NCBI GenBank assembly: GCA_019694155.1
Contig: JAIBCN010000193.1
Span: 34,231 to 98,230, forward strand
Reading direction: 5' to 3'
Length of the DNA stretch: 64,000 nucleotides
Origin: Vicinamibacteria bacterium
GTDB taxonomy: Bacteria; Acidobacteriota; Vicinamibacteria; Fen-336; JAGNNV01
Shown here: one piece after another, positions 10,137 through 18,518 of the stretch
How positions within the stretch are numbered: the first letter of the stretch is position 1
Layout of the letters: each line of letters starts with the position of its first letter
Program-made: the position numbers and the translations under genes
Notes under the pieces: model-generated
What the model was told of the DNA's origin: nothing
The model's database searches: none
Seen by the model: the letters and a program-made list of their open reading frames with translations, nothing else

Positions 10137-10707
10137 TGAAGGCCGAGATCGCGTGGCTTCGCTCCTCGGTGTTCCCGTCGACGTCCAACGACATCGAGAA
10201 CGTTGTCCTCGGTGGCAGCGAGCACGTCATCGAGCCACGAGGCCGGCACGCCGTACTCCAGCATCCGCTCGGCCGCGATCCCCGCGAAGAGCGCCGCCCG
10301 GGAGGAGCCTTCCTCTCCTACTGCACGTAGGCGGACACGATGACTTCCTGAACCGTCTGGCGAACCTCCACAAGCTGCGCGGCGCCGGTCTTTGGATGCG
10401 TCTCCAACCTGCGCCGTTCGGCCCATTGGTAGGCCTTGTCGTGGTGATCGACGTAGCAGAGCAGAAGGCTGTCGTCGGTCCGGTGAACGATGAGCCGGAT
10501 GTCGCTACCCACGCGCACCGACCAGAAGTTCCGATCCCGCGCTTTGTCGAGCTTGTGAAACTGGAGCCCCAGACTCGCCGGATTGATCTGCAAATCGAAC
10601 GCCGTCGTCTTCGCGGCCTTCTGCTCCTCGCCGGTGAGCCGCGCGAGGCTGTCAGTGAACGCGTCGGAGATGCGGAAGTTCATTGCCGCGCCTCTATGGC
10701 CGCGCAA
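10100..10707 (-). pseudogene. Frameshifted, truncated N-terminus of a RelE-UvrD-type helicase
   Basis: The first frame (10707 to 10318) encodes MNFRISDAFTDSLARLTGEEQKAAKTTAFDL and continues through DRNFWSVRVGSDIRLIVHRTDDSLLLCYVDHHDKAYQWAERRRLETHPKTGAAQLVEVRQTVQE. This is the RelE-like N-terminal domain that precedes a UvrD helicase in a widespread protein family. It stops at YVQ-TAG. In the next frame (from about 10315) the family's sequence resumes as LFAGIAAERMLEYGVPASWLDDVLAATEDNVLDV, so one indel near 10310-10320 broke the gene. Similarity then ends and the entire helicase body is missing. The start is probably the ATG of MNFRIS (10683), eight codons inside. The N-terminal fragment might still make a free RelE-like protein. 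Confidence 0.7.
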
Positions 10708-10809
10708 CTCCTAGGTGTTTTCGCTCGGCTCTTGCACAGGGTGACAGGGCCGCCGACCCATGCTGGACGACCCAAGGACGCCGCGATGACAACCGTCGCC
10801 TGGAACGCT

Positions 10810-12312
10810 TCACGACCCCACGCCCTTATGACGATCTCCGAGAGATCGCGTCCACCTGCGCAGGATCCGTGGCAGCTGCCGATTCACTTGGTTCAGGTCA
10901 AACTCCTCGTACAGATGTCCGACCAGGTCCGTTTGCATCTTCTTGAGGGCTGAGTCCTTTAAGATGAGGACATCTCGCCCGCGGGACAGGCAGAAGCCAA
11001 GCTCCAGTGACACATTGGGGTTGAACTCCTCTTCAATCCTGCTGTCTCTCTCGATGCGCGTAAACACGGCGATACCAAACTTGCATGCGAGCAAGAAGGA
11101 CGCGACGTTGTCCCATAGTTGCGGTGCCAGCGTCTTGTCCGAAGCAAGCCACGCTCGCAGACCATGCTTCTTCAATTCAGCACGTATCACCTTCTCGATG
11201 GCCTCATACCGCTCGTCCCGGCTTTGCCGAAAGGGCATCATCACGAACACGTTCTTTTCGTACGGGCTCTCCGTCAGTATCGGGCTAATGCCCACCTCAA
11301 GATGCGCGAAACGTCGATGGATGCCACCATATTGCCCGTCCATCTCCTTCAATCTGGTGCCAAGGGCCAAGGCCGATTGGTAGGTACCCGGGTATGCACC
11401 GAGGACGGCCGCTGCGACGCGCCCCGACACGTCAAGGCCGTGCGCAGCCTTTAGATGTCGAATCGCACTTAGCGTGGAGCGCATCGCCACCTGAAGGTAG
11501 GGCGCCTCGCCGCGGTGCTTCGCGACCTCCGCAATTACGGCCGGGACACCGGTGCACTCGGTCTCCAACCCAAACAGGCTTCTGAACGCCATGGCGACTC
11601 GCTTTCCGACTGCCGCCTGGCGAAGCAGCGGTCTCTGAGACAGGTTGCCAAGGACATAAGCCGTGTAGAGGGCGTCTCCGTCCCACATGCCGTCCGCGCC
11701 CTGGTCCTTCAGGATTTCCCGCAACACGCGACCTAGAAATGACGCGGGCCTGGGCAGCGCGCCACCGTGACTCGCTAATTCGAGGTAGTACCCTTTAAAC
11801 GATGTCCTGTGAACGTCGTCCCAATGGCTGCGGATGGCCGAAAGGGCCTTCGCCGTGGCCTTGCGGGAGGCCGCGTCGTTCGAGACCTCTCTCAGGATAC
11901 GGACCGCCCAAAGGGTCGAAAAGATGCTGCCTCCGTCGAGGAAGCCGGCATACAAATCGATGAAGCCACTGGGCAACTGCGACGCGAGTAGTTGGTCGCG
12001 GATCGTTGTCCTATTCTCAGTCGTGAGGAACCCCGCCCTCGCCAGAGTAGTCATAGCGAAGGGGTCTTGGCTCGACACTGGCCCCTTCGCGAACCACTCG
12101 GAAGCCCTCTGGATAACGTCCCGGCATAGTTGATTGTCGAGCTCAAGGCACAACTCGACAAGATGATGAGTCGCAACCCGATCCGGGGTCACTCTTCCGT
12201 CGGCATCTCTCGTCAGTATGCATCCTTCCGCGGTGATCTCCGGCAGAACCACCGAACGCAGGATCCCGACTACATGCGACTCCAATCGCTTCGCTTCTTC
12301 TCTGGTCAACAT
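10810..12312 (-). CDS. Alpha/alpha-toroid-like domain fused to a TIR-like/NDT-like effector domain
   Basis: A 500-residue protein. Residues 1 to about 330 are helical and contain repeats that resemble prenyltransferase/terpene-cyclase alpha-alpha toroids, such as SGFIDLYAGFLDGGSIFSTLWAVRIL, DQGADGMWDGDALYTAYVLGNL and DGQYGGIHRRFAHL. The C-terminal 150 residues begin NVFVMMPFRQSRDERYEAI and contain FGIAVFTRIERD and NPNVSLELGFCLSRGRDVLILKD. This is the pattern of TIR-like or nucleoside-deoxyribosyltransferase-like nucleotide-hydrolysing domains, with a likely catalytic Glu in SLELGF. I chose ATG 12312 because GAGAGGG lies 6 bp upstream; in-frame codons farther upstream look non-coding. An OLD nuclease gene precedes it by 163 bp on the same strand. 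A role in antiphage defence is inference. Confidence 0.7.
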   Translation of the reverse strand: MLTREEAKRLESHVVGILRSVVLPEITAEGCILTRDADGRVTPDRVATHHLVELCLELDNQLCRDVIQRASEWFAKGPVSSQDPFAMTTLARAGFLTTENRTTIRDQLLASQLPSGFIDLYAGFLDGGSIFSTLWAVRILREVSNDAASRKATAKALSAIRSHWDDVHRTSFKGYYLELASHGGALPRPASFLGRVLREILKDQGADGMWDGDALYTAYVLGNLSQRPLLRQAAVGKRVAMAFRSLFGLETECTGVPAVIAEVAKHRGEAPYLQVAMRSTLSAIRHLKAAHGLDVSGRVAAAVLGAYPGTYQSALALGTRLKEMDGQYGGIHRRFAHLEVGISPILTESPYEKNVFVMMPFRQSRDERYEAIEKVIRAELKKHGLRAWLASDKTLAPQLWDNVASFLLACKFGIAVFTRIERDSRIEEEFNPNVSLELGFCLSRGRDVLILKDSALKKMQTDLVGHLYEEFDLNQVNRQLPRILRRWTRSLGDRHKGVGS

Positions 12313-12475
12313 GATCCACCCTCTCTGGGGAACTGAGTCCTCAGCGGACGCGTGCCTTCGATCTCCCAAATGGCCGAGACGTGCCGGTCTAAAAGCGTCT
12401 CCGAAGCCTGCTGACGATGTCCGGCTTTCAGCGTGGTGGCATACGGGCAAGGTAATCGTCCCGCTCGGCCAGCGC

Positions 12476-14239
12476 TCATACGATCGCCTTCTTCAACCAG
12501 ACAAAGACCGGCTCGATCTTCGCCATAGAATCGTCGGACAGCCTGGACACTTCTCCTTTGCGGACTTTCTCTAGGAAGGTCCTCGCAAGAAGCTCTTTCC
12601 TCCCCTTGGCGAGCTCCGAGTTGGGCGGAGCTTGACCCCGCTTCGTGGGCTTGGCCCCGAGAACCAACTCTGAAAAGTCCTCGCGGGAGAACACGTCTTC
12701 AATCCCTGTGCATCCCTGCAAGCGATAGATACGCTGCTGCGCGATCTGGTCGTCGTCCTCGAAGAAATGCTTCTTGAGGAGCTGATACGCCTTCCGGCCC
12801 GACTGTTGATCGTCGTCGAGAATCGCTCGGAAGTCCAGCCCCCAACCGAGGAGCACGCTCACTAGGCTCGGCACATTGTTCACGCCGCACGAGGGGAGGA
12901 AGGACACCTTCTCGGCAGTCTTGAGCAACATTCCGAAGGCCGTTAGGTAGTAGTGGTCCGTGATTCCCTCGACAACGACATTCCGTCTGTCCACTGAAAC
13001 AATGGACCCCGCGCTCTGAATTCCCATCGCGGTGATGATCGGTGCAAGGGTGTCTCTCGCGGCAACATCGCTTCGCGATGCGAATTGGGCCACCGTTTCG
13101 ACACGTGTGCCCTTCTGCCTGGTGTTCGAGACCAGGCGAAGCCGGGCGAACTCTGGGCCCTCTATCCCGATCAGGTTCGGGTGGTGCGTGCTGTAGAGAA
13201 CCTGGGCGCCCTTCTTCCCAAGCTCGTCCAGGACTCCCTTTGCGTTCTTCTGTGCCGTTTCGTGAAGACCCTGGCCGGGCTCATCAATCAGCAGCACCAC
13301 GTCAGCGAGGTCTTTCTCCTCCACGCCTAGCGCTCTCAGGCGGAGGTTGAAGGCGCTAAACCAACGGAAGCCCTTGCTCTTCTGCTCCAGAAAGAGCGGA
13401 TCACCGTCGTTCCGGTCGATCATGAACTCAATGCTTGGGACTGCCGGCGCAGCAGCGGGCACAATCTTGACGGAGAAGTTGTAGCGACCGTCCTCGTCAA
13501 CTCGCTGTGTCCAGTAGGTGTTGAGGTTGTCGCTTGCTTCCTGGCCAAGGCGCTGCTGCTCGCGGGTAATCGCTCTTGGCTCCTTCGTCACGACCTTCGC
13601 AAAGTCTGTAGAAAAGACTTTTTGAAAGTCGAGCACGGCGGGGTATTTGCCGATGTCGGCGACCGAAACCACGCCCGGAAGCAGGTTTTCAAAGCTATCA
13701 AAGAAGACGAATTTCGGCAGGCGCTCTCTAAGAAGCGCTTCCAAAGCTTCGACAGTGAGCGGTTCCGGCGGGTTTGGCTCCTTCGCCTCCGGGGCTGCGG
13801 CTGCCTCGCCAACTCCGGCGCCCTCAGCCACCGGGCTTGGCACCGAGAGCAGTTTCTGAACCGCCTCTCGTTGCTCGTCAGTCAGGAAGATCTCGAACTC
13901 ACCCTCCTCTGTCGCCACTCTTTCCATCTCGACAACCTTCGAGTTCTCGAAGTACTCGCAGACCGAAGCAGGAACGCCTTCCTCACGCAGCGAGGCGAGA
14001 TCGGCGGGCCCCACGCTGAAGTGACACTCGGCCTGCGGGTTCTCCTCTCGCCTGCGCTGCAGATTGGCAAAGCTCTTGGATGGGCCGTTCCGAAAGAAGT
14101 CGAGGGCTTCAAGAACGGCACTCTTCCCGGCTTCGTTCTGCCCAGCGAGGACAAGGACGTTGTCCCCGGCGCCCAGACTGCACCGGTTGGTATCAACAAT
14201 CGACTTGAAGTTCCGAATACGAAACGACGCTAATCGCAT
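12476..14239 (-). CDS. OLD-family ATPase-TOPRIM nuclease
   Basis: A 587-residue protein with an ABC/SMC-type ATPase and a C-terminal TOPRIM domain, the architecture of OLD-family nucleases (including GajA of Gabija). The N-terminus LASFRIRNFKSI leads to the Walker A motif GQNEAGKS at residues 33-40. A Walker B motif DVVLLIDEPGQGLH lies near residue 316, followed by QVLYSTHHPNLI. The TOPRIM acidic motifs are VVVEGITDHYYL (about 423) and ILDDDQQSGRKAY (about 475). An alanine/proline/glutamate-rich insertion (near residues 140-165) is unusual. The partner in Gabija is a UvrD-like helicase; here the downstream gene is instead a TIR-like fusion, although a helicase remnant lies beyond it. Its own genome is GC-poorer than the flanks. 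Confidence 0.85.
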   Translation of the reverse strand: MRLASFRIRNFKSIVDTNRCSLGAGDNVLVLAGQNEAGKSAVLEALDFFRNGPSKSFANLQRRREENPQAECHFSVGPADLASLREEGVPASVCEYFENSKVVEMERVATEEGEFEIFLTDEQREAVQKLLSVPSPVAEGAGVGEAAAAPEAKEPNPPEPLTVEALEALLRERLPKFVFFDSFENLLPGVVSVADIGKYPAVLDFQKVFSTDFAKVVTKEPRAITREQQRLGQEASDNLNTYWTQRVDEDGRYNFSVKIVPAAAPAVPSIEFMIDRNDGDPLFLEQKSKGFRWFSAFNLRLRALGVEEKDLADVVLLIDEPGQGLHETAQKNAKGVLDELGKKGAQVLYSTHHPNLIGIEGPEFARLRLVSNTRQKGTRVETVAQFASRSDVAARDTLAPIITAMGIQSAGSIVSVDRRNVVVEGITDHYYLTAFGMLLKTAEKVSFLPSCGVNNVPSLVSVLLGWGLDFRAILDDDQQSGRKAYQLLKKHFFEDDDQIAQQRIYRLQGCTGIEDVFSREDFSELVLGAKPTKRGQAPPNSELAKGRKELLARTFLEKVRKGEVSRLSDDSMAKIEPVFVWLKKAIV

Positions 14240-14281
14240 CTATCACTCCACATCCAAGGAAGACGTATTAGAACGAGTTTC

Positions 14282-15298
14282 CTAAGCCTTAAACACCTTC
14301 ATCACCTCATCCCCGAGGTGATTGATCACCTTCACCGCGATCCGCCCGGTCCTGGGCTTCGCAAATGGCCTGGACGTGTCGCTGTGCAGCGTGTCCCATG
14401 CCTCCTGGTTGATCTCCGCCCTCAGCGTGGTCTTGAGCGCGCTGTATGGGTCGTTCTGCCCGAGGAAGTACGCGTGGCGGACGAAGAAGCTCGCGCCGTT
14501 GTAGTCGGTGTCGATGAACCAGCAGGCGATGCCGTCGGCGCGGTCGCTGCGGACTTCACCGGTGCTCGGGTCGAAGACATCCACTCCGTTGACCTTCACT
14601 TTCCACTCGTCGCCTGAAGGCAGCAAATCAATATCGGGCTCGCCGAAGATCACGAACAGATTGCCCTTGCCCGTGTTCTTGAGGTCGTCGGCCATGTGCA
14701 GGTCGGCGTTCATGCGCGCCTTCAGCAGCGGGATGCGGCCGAGCTTGTTGAGGTCGGTGGCGTGGCCGTCGTAGTTGAAGGCGCAGGCGATGAGCACGTC
14801 GAAGTCGGCGTCGCCGGCTTCGCGCAGGGCTTCCACCAGGTCGGGCCTCGACACCGTGCCGAACTCGGGACCGATGAAGATGCCGGCGCGGCGCTTGGTC
14901 TCGCCTTCGAGGTAGTGGCCCTCGGCACAGATGTAGCGGCCGGGCCACGGGAGGAGCGACGTGAAGGTGATCTTGTCGGCCTTGTGCGCCTGCTGGACTC
15001 CGGCGGTCTTCAGGTTTTCCAGGATCATCTGGGGGAAGGTCTGCTTTTCTCCCCAGTCGCTGCCTTCCTTCTCCGAAGCGCCGTCGATCAGTTCGTCGTT
15101 CTCGTCCACGCCCAGCACGCGGTGGGGCGAGAGGCTTTCCACCGTGAACGGGCCGGCCACGCGGACCTTCTTCTTGCCTTCGCAGAGCTTGTCGTAGAGG
15201 TACTCGTGCTCGGCCTTGGCCGCGATGGAGACGTCGAACTCCTTCTGCCGCTCGATGCGCGCCTTCCACCGCCCGGCGTGAAGATCCCCGCACTTCAT
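14282..15298 (-). pseudogene. 5'-truncated type III-like DNA methyltransferase (Mod C-terminal region)
   Basis: About 338 residues that look like the C-terminal part of a large modification methylase. Recognisable family stretches are RIERQKEFDVSIAAKAEHEYLYDK, KKVRVAGPFTVESLSPHRVLGVDENDELI, DVFDPSTGEVRSDRADGIACWFIDTDYNG and GRIAVKVINHLGDEVMKVF. The catalytic S-adenosylmethionine and DPPY-type motifs, which lie upstream in this family, are absent. Family-like sequence starts at LHAGRWKARIE, near 15285, and nothing coherent precedes it; the region upstream is repeat DNA. The gene is therefore a remnant and cannot methylate DNA by itself. No restriction subunit remains. It ends 42 bp before the OLD gene starts, on the same strand. 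Confidence 0.75.
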
Positions 15299-15714
15299 CT
15301 GATGCACCGCCCAAGCAAGTGACGCAGGCGGACCCGTACGCCCACGCGGTGCCCCCCGATGGTTAAGCACATGCCCCAAGCGTCCTCCCAATGTATTTCG
15401 AGTGTGTTCGGGATACTAGCGCGCCAAGTGACGGATTTGGGCCTCTTTCTTTGGCGGCGGCCGGAGCCAGTGCCGCGAGGCCCAATGACTGAAGGTCGTT
15501 GGGGCACGAGATTGCTTCGTCGCGGCACCAACGGAATGGCTCCTCGCAATGACGGACAGCGCCGAAATCGGAATGCCGGACGGAACAGAGAGGTGTTTCG
15601 CGGTACCTTCCTGCCGCGTGGTGGCGCGGGTTGAGGCCGCCCAGCGCTGCTCGCGCCAGGCACCGGCTTGCGCCGGTGTGACGGATGGGGGAATTAGCAA
15701 TAAAGTCCACCTCG
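15299..15714. other. Gene-free right border of the accessory island
   Basis: I see no convincing gene. The stretch contains the inverted right copy of the 45-bp dispersed repeat (15510-15554) and a short hairpin repeat near 15658-15688 (CACCGGCTTGCGCCGGTG), a type seen in intergenic DNA of many bacteria. It also presumably contains the promoter of the molybdenum hydroxylase operon, but no clear -35/-10 pair stands out. Confidence 0.6.
15510..15554 (-). repeat. Right, inverted copy of the 45-bp dispersed repeat
   Basis: Read on the minus strand it begins CGTCATTGCGAGG and ends CGACGAAGCAATC. It has the same length as the copy at 9290-9334 and lies in the opposite orientation, so the two form diverged inverted repeats around the accessory region. 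Confidence 0.65.
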
Positions 15715-18021
15715 ATGGACCACCTGAACGCGGTCGGAAGGAGCGTCCTTAGGCCGGACGGTCTCGCGAAGGTCACGGGCAGGGCGCTCTATCTCGACGA
15801 CCTGCCGGAGAACGGTTGCTGGCACGGCACGACGGTGCGCTCTCCTCATCCCTCGGCGCTCATCGTGTCGATCGATGCCTCGGGGGTCTCGGACCCCGAT
15901 GTGAAGGTGCTCGTCGCGAAGGACGTGGGGCCTCGGAACTCGGTCCACCTGATCCATGACGATTGGCCGGTGCTCGCCGACGGGCGCGTGAACCATGTCG
16001 GAGAGCCGGTGGCGCTTGTCGTGGCCCCCGCTCTCGCGCGCGCCCAGGCCGCGGCGAAGGCCATCAAGGTCGCGTACGAAGCACAGTCCCCGGTGCTCGA
16101 CCTCGAGGCCGCGCTCAAGGGCGACCCCAGAACGGGCGGGCGTTTGAATGTCCTCGCGAAATGCGATGTGGGGCGGGGCGATGTGGAGGCGGGTTTCGCG
16201 GCGGCTGACGTGATTCTCGAGGGCGAGTATTCGACCGGGCACCAGGAGCATGTCTATATCGAGCCGCACGGCGTGATCGCCTCTCCGACTATCGGCAATG
16301 ACGGGACGTTTGCGGGCGTCGATGTGGTGGGCTCGCTCCAGTGCCCGTACTACGTGCACAAGGCCCTCACCTACCTCTTCGACCTCGGGGACGAGGCCAT
16401 CCGCGTGCGGCAGTCGGTGACGGGCGGGGGCTTCGGGGGCAAGGAGGACTACCCGGACATGATCGCGGCGCACGCGTCGCTTCTGGCGCGCGCGTGCGGC
16501 AAGCCGGTGAAGATCGTCTACGAGCGGCAGGAAGACATCATCGCCACCACCAAGCGTCATCCCTCGCTCGTGCGCCATCGCACGGGCGTGAAGCGCGACG
16601 GGACGCTCGTGGCCATGGACGTCGAGGTTCTGCTCGACGGCGGCGCCTACATCACTCTCTCCCCCGTGGTGCTGTCCCGCTCCGTGCTCCACGCCGCGGG
16701 CGCGTACTCGTGCCCCAACGTGCGTATCCATGGGCGCGTCCTCGCCACGAACACTCCCCCAAACGGCGCCTTCCGGGGCTTCGGCGCGCCTCAGAGCCTC
16801 TTCGCCGTGGAACGACAGATGGACGAGGTCGCGCGGACGCTCGGCCTCGACCCCTTCGAGGTGCGAATCAGGAACGCGTACCGCGAGGGCGACGTCACGC
16901 CCACCGGCCAGGTGCTGAAGGAGAGCGTGAGTGCCGTCGCGGTTCTGGAGCGAGCGAAGACCGCCACCCGCTTCACCGAACGGTTCGCCGAGAACGAGGC
17001 GGCGCGCGGGGCGCGAAAGGACGATGGCAAGCCGCTGCGCGGGATCGGCCTTTCGGTCTTCTGGCACGGCTCGGGCTTCACCGGCAACGGGGAGCGGCGC
17101 ATGATGTCCAAGGGCGCCGTCCGCCTGCGCGCCGACCTCAAGATCGAGGTCCTCGCCTCGTCCACCGACTTCGGCCAGGGCACCGAGGGCATCTTCCGGC
17201 AGATCGTGGCCGACGCGTGCGGCGTCGGTCTCGACGACGTGGTCGTGCACACCCCCGACACCGCCGCGGTTCCGGACTCCGGCCCCACCGTGGCCTCGCG
17301 CACCGTCATGGTGGTTGGCGGCCTCCTGTCGCGTGCGGGAGCGAAGCTCGCGGAGATGCTGCGCACCTTCGCCGCCCAGCAGGCGGGCATGGCGCCCGCA
17401 TCGGTGGTGCTGAGAAACGGCTTCTTCGAAACCGAGCGCGGCCGAACGCCCTTCGCGGACGTGGCGAAGCGGTACGTCACGCTGCACGGCCCCCTGGATG
17501 CGACGGCGACCTTCGAACCCACACCGGGGAGCACGTTCGACGAAGCCACGTACCAGGGAGACGCCTATGCCGCCTACGGCTGGGGCGCGGATGTGGTCGA
17601 GGTCGAGGTCGATCCCGACACATTCGTCACGAAACTCACGCGCCTCACGACGGTGAGCGACGTCGGCCACGTGGTCCATCCCGTGATGTGCGCGGGCCAG
17701 GTCGAGGGCGGCACCCTGCAGGCCCTGGGCTGGGGCTACCTCGAGGAAATGAAGATGAAGGACGGTCGCTTCCTCAACGACCGCATGCAGACCTACCTCA
17801 TCCCCACCATGGCGGACACTCCGGACATGGAGACGATCCTCCTCGAGAACCCCACGGCACACGGCCCGTTCGGTGCGAAGGGCGTGGGCGAGCTCCCCAT
17901 GGACGGCGGGGCGCCCGCGCTGCTCCAGGCCATAGAGAACGCGACCGGATACTCGCTCTCCCGCCTGCCCGCGACACCCGAGCGGATCTTCGAGGCCTCG
18001 CGGAGGCAGAAATCATCATGA
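15715..18021 (+). CDS. Molybdenum hydroxylase large subunit (xanthine dehydrogenase family)
   Basis: Molybdopterin-binding catalytic subunit of a three-subunit hydroxylase, about 768 residues. The N-terminal domain VGRSVLRPDGLAKVTGRALYLDD is typical. The cofactor loops GGGFGGKEDYP (near residue 245), GAFRGFGAPQ and, at the C-terminus, FGAKGVGELPMDGGAP with the catalytic Glu are all present. The ATG at 15715 gives the family-like start; another at 15685 falls in repeat DNA. The stop overlaps the iron-sulfur subunit by 4 bp. Xanthine is a reasonable substrate because allantoicase and a guanine deaminase-like gene lie within 10 kb, but this family also contains aldehyde, CO and aromatic-CoA enzymes. 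The molybdenum cofactor insertion protein (XdhC) is not in the window. Confidence 0.88.
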   Translation: MDHLNAVGRSVLRPDGLAKVTGRALYLDDLPENGCWHGTTVRSPHPSALIVSIDASGVSDPDVKVLVAKDVGPRNSVHLIHDDWPVLADGRVNHVGEPVALVVAPALARAQAAAKAIKVAYEAQSPVLDLEAALKGDPRTGGRLNVLAKCDVGRGDVEAGFAAADVILEGEYSTGHQEHVYIEPHGVIASPTIGNDGTFAGVDVVGSLQCPYYVHKALTYLFDLGDEAIRVRQSVTGGGFGGKEDYPDMIAAHASLLARACGKPVKIVYERQEDIIATTKRHPSLVRHRTGVKRDGTLVAMDVEVLLDGGAYITLSPVVLSRSVLHAAGAYSCPNVRIHGRVLATNTPPNGAFRGFGAPQSLFAVERQMDEVARTLGLDPFEVRIRNAYREGDVTPTGQVLKESVSAVAVLERAKTATRFTERFAENEAARGARKDDGKPLRGIGLSVFWHGSGFTGNGERRMMSKGAVRLRADLKIEVLASSTDFGQGTEGIFRQIVADACGVGLDDVVVHTPDTAAVPDSGPTVASRTVMVVGGLLSRAGAKLAEMLRTFAAQQAGMAPASVVLRNGFFETERGRTPFADVAKRYVTLHGPLDATATFEPTPGSTFDEATYQGDAYAAYGWGADVVEVEVDPDTFVTKLTRLTTVSDVGHVVHPVMCAGQVEGGTLQALGWGYLEEMKMKDGRFLNDRMQTYLIPTMADTPDMETILLENPTAHGPFGAKGVGELPMDGGAPALLQAIENATGYSLSRLPATPERIFEASRRQKSS

Positions 18022-18518
18022 GCGCCACCTATCGATTCACTGTGAACGGCAGGCCCGCCGAGGTCCAGGGCCCGCCCATGGCTCGCCTCCTCGACGTGCT
18101 GCGCCGCGATCTCGGGCTCACCGGCTCGAAGGAGGGGTGCGGCGAAGGCGAGTGCGGCGCCTGCACGGTGCTGCTCGGCGGCGAGGCCGTCTGTTCCTGC
18201 CTCGTGCCGCTCTTTCAGGTGGAGGGCGCCTCCATCACCACCATCGAAGGGATAGCCCCCTCCGACAAGGTGACCGAACTCCAGCGCGTCTTCGCGAACG
18301 AAGGCGGCGCCCAGTGCGGCGCCTGCACGCCGGGCATGATCGTGACCCTCAAGGCACTCCTCGACCGCCATCCGACGCCAACGCGCGAGCAGGTCCGCGA
18401 GTACGCATCGGGGACGTTGTGCCGGTGCACCGGGTACGAACGGATCTTCCGCGCCATCGAGGTGCTGACCGGGCAGCGCTCCTCCGAGTGCGAGCCGGAG
18501 GGAGGTCCGCGGTCGTGA
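18018..18518 (+). CDS. Molybdenum hydroxylase [2Fe-2S] subunit
   Basis: A 166-residue iron-sulfur subunit. The plant-ferredoxin-type cluster site is GCGEGECGACTVLLGGEAVCSC, read here as CxxxxCxxC plus a distal Cys. The second, helical cluster site is formed by QCGACTPGM and LCRCTGYERI. It passes electrons from the molybdenum centre to FAD. The ATG overlaps the large-subunit stop by 4 bp and its stop overlaps the FAD subunit GTG by 4 bp, so the three subunits are translationally coupled. The length matches small subunits of this family. Confidence 0.93.
   Translation: MSATYRFTVNGRPAEVQGPPMARLLDVLRRDLGLTGSKEGCGEGECGACTVLLGGEAVCSCLVPLFQVEGASITTIEGIAPSDKVTELQRVFANEGGAQCGACTPGMIVTLKALLDRHPTPTREQVREYASGTLCRCTGYERIFRAIEVLTGQRSSECEPEGGPRS

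Noticed and set aside
10153..10953. 266-residue plus-strand frame near the helicase relic
   Set aside because: It is antisense to the RelE-like domain, which has convincing family sequence on the minus strand.
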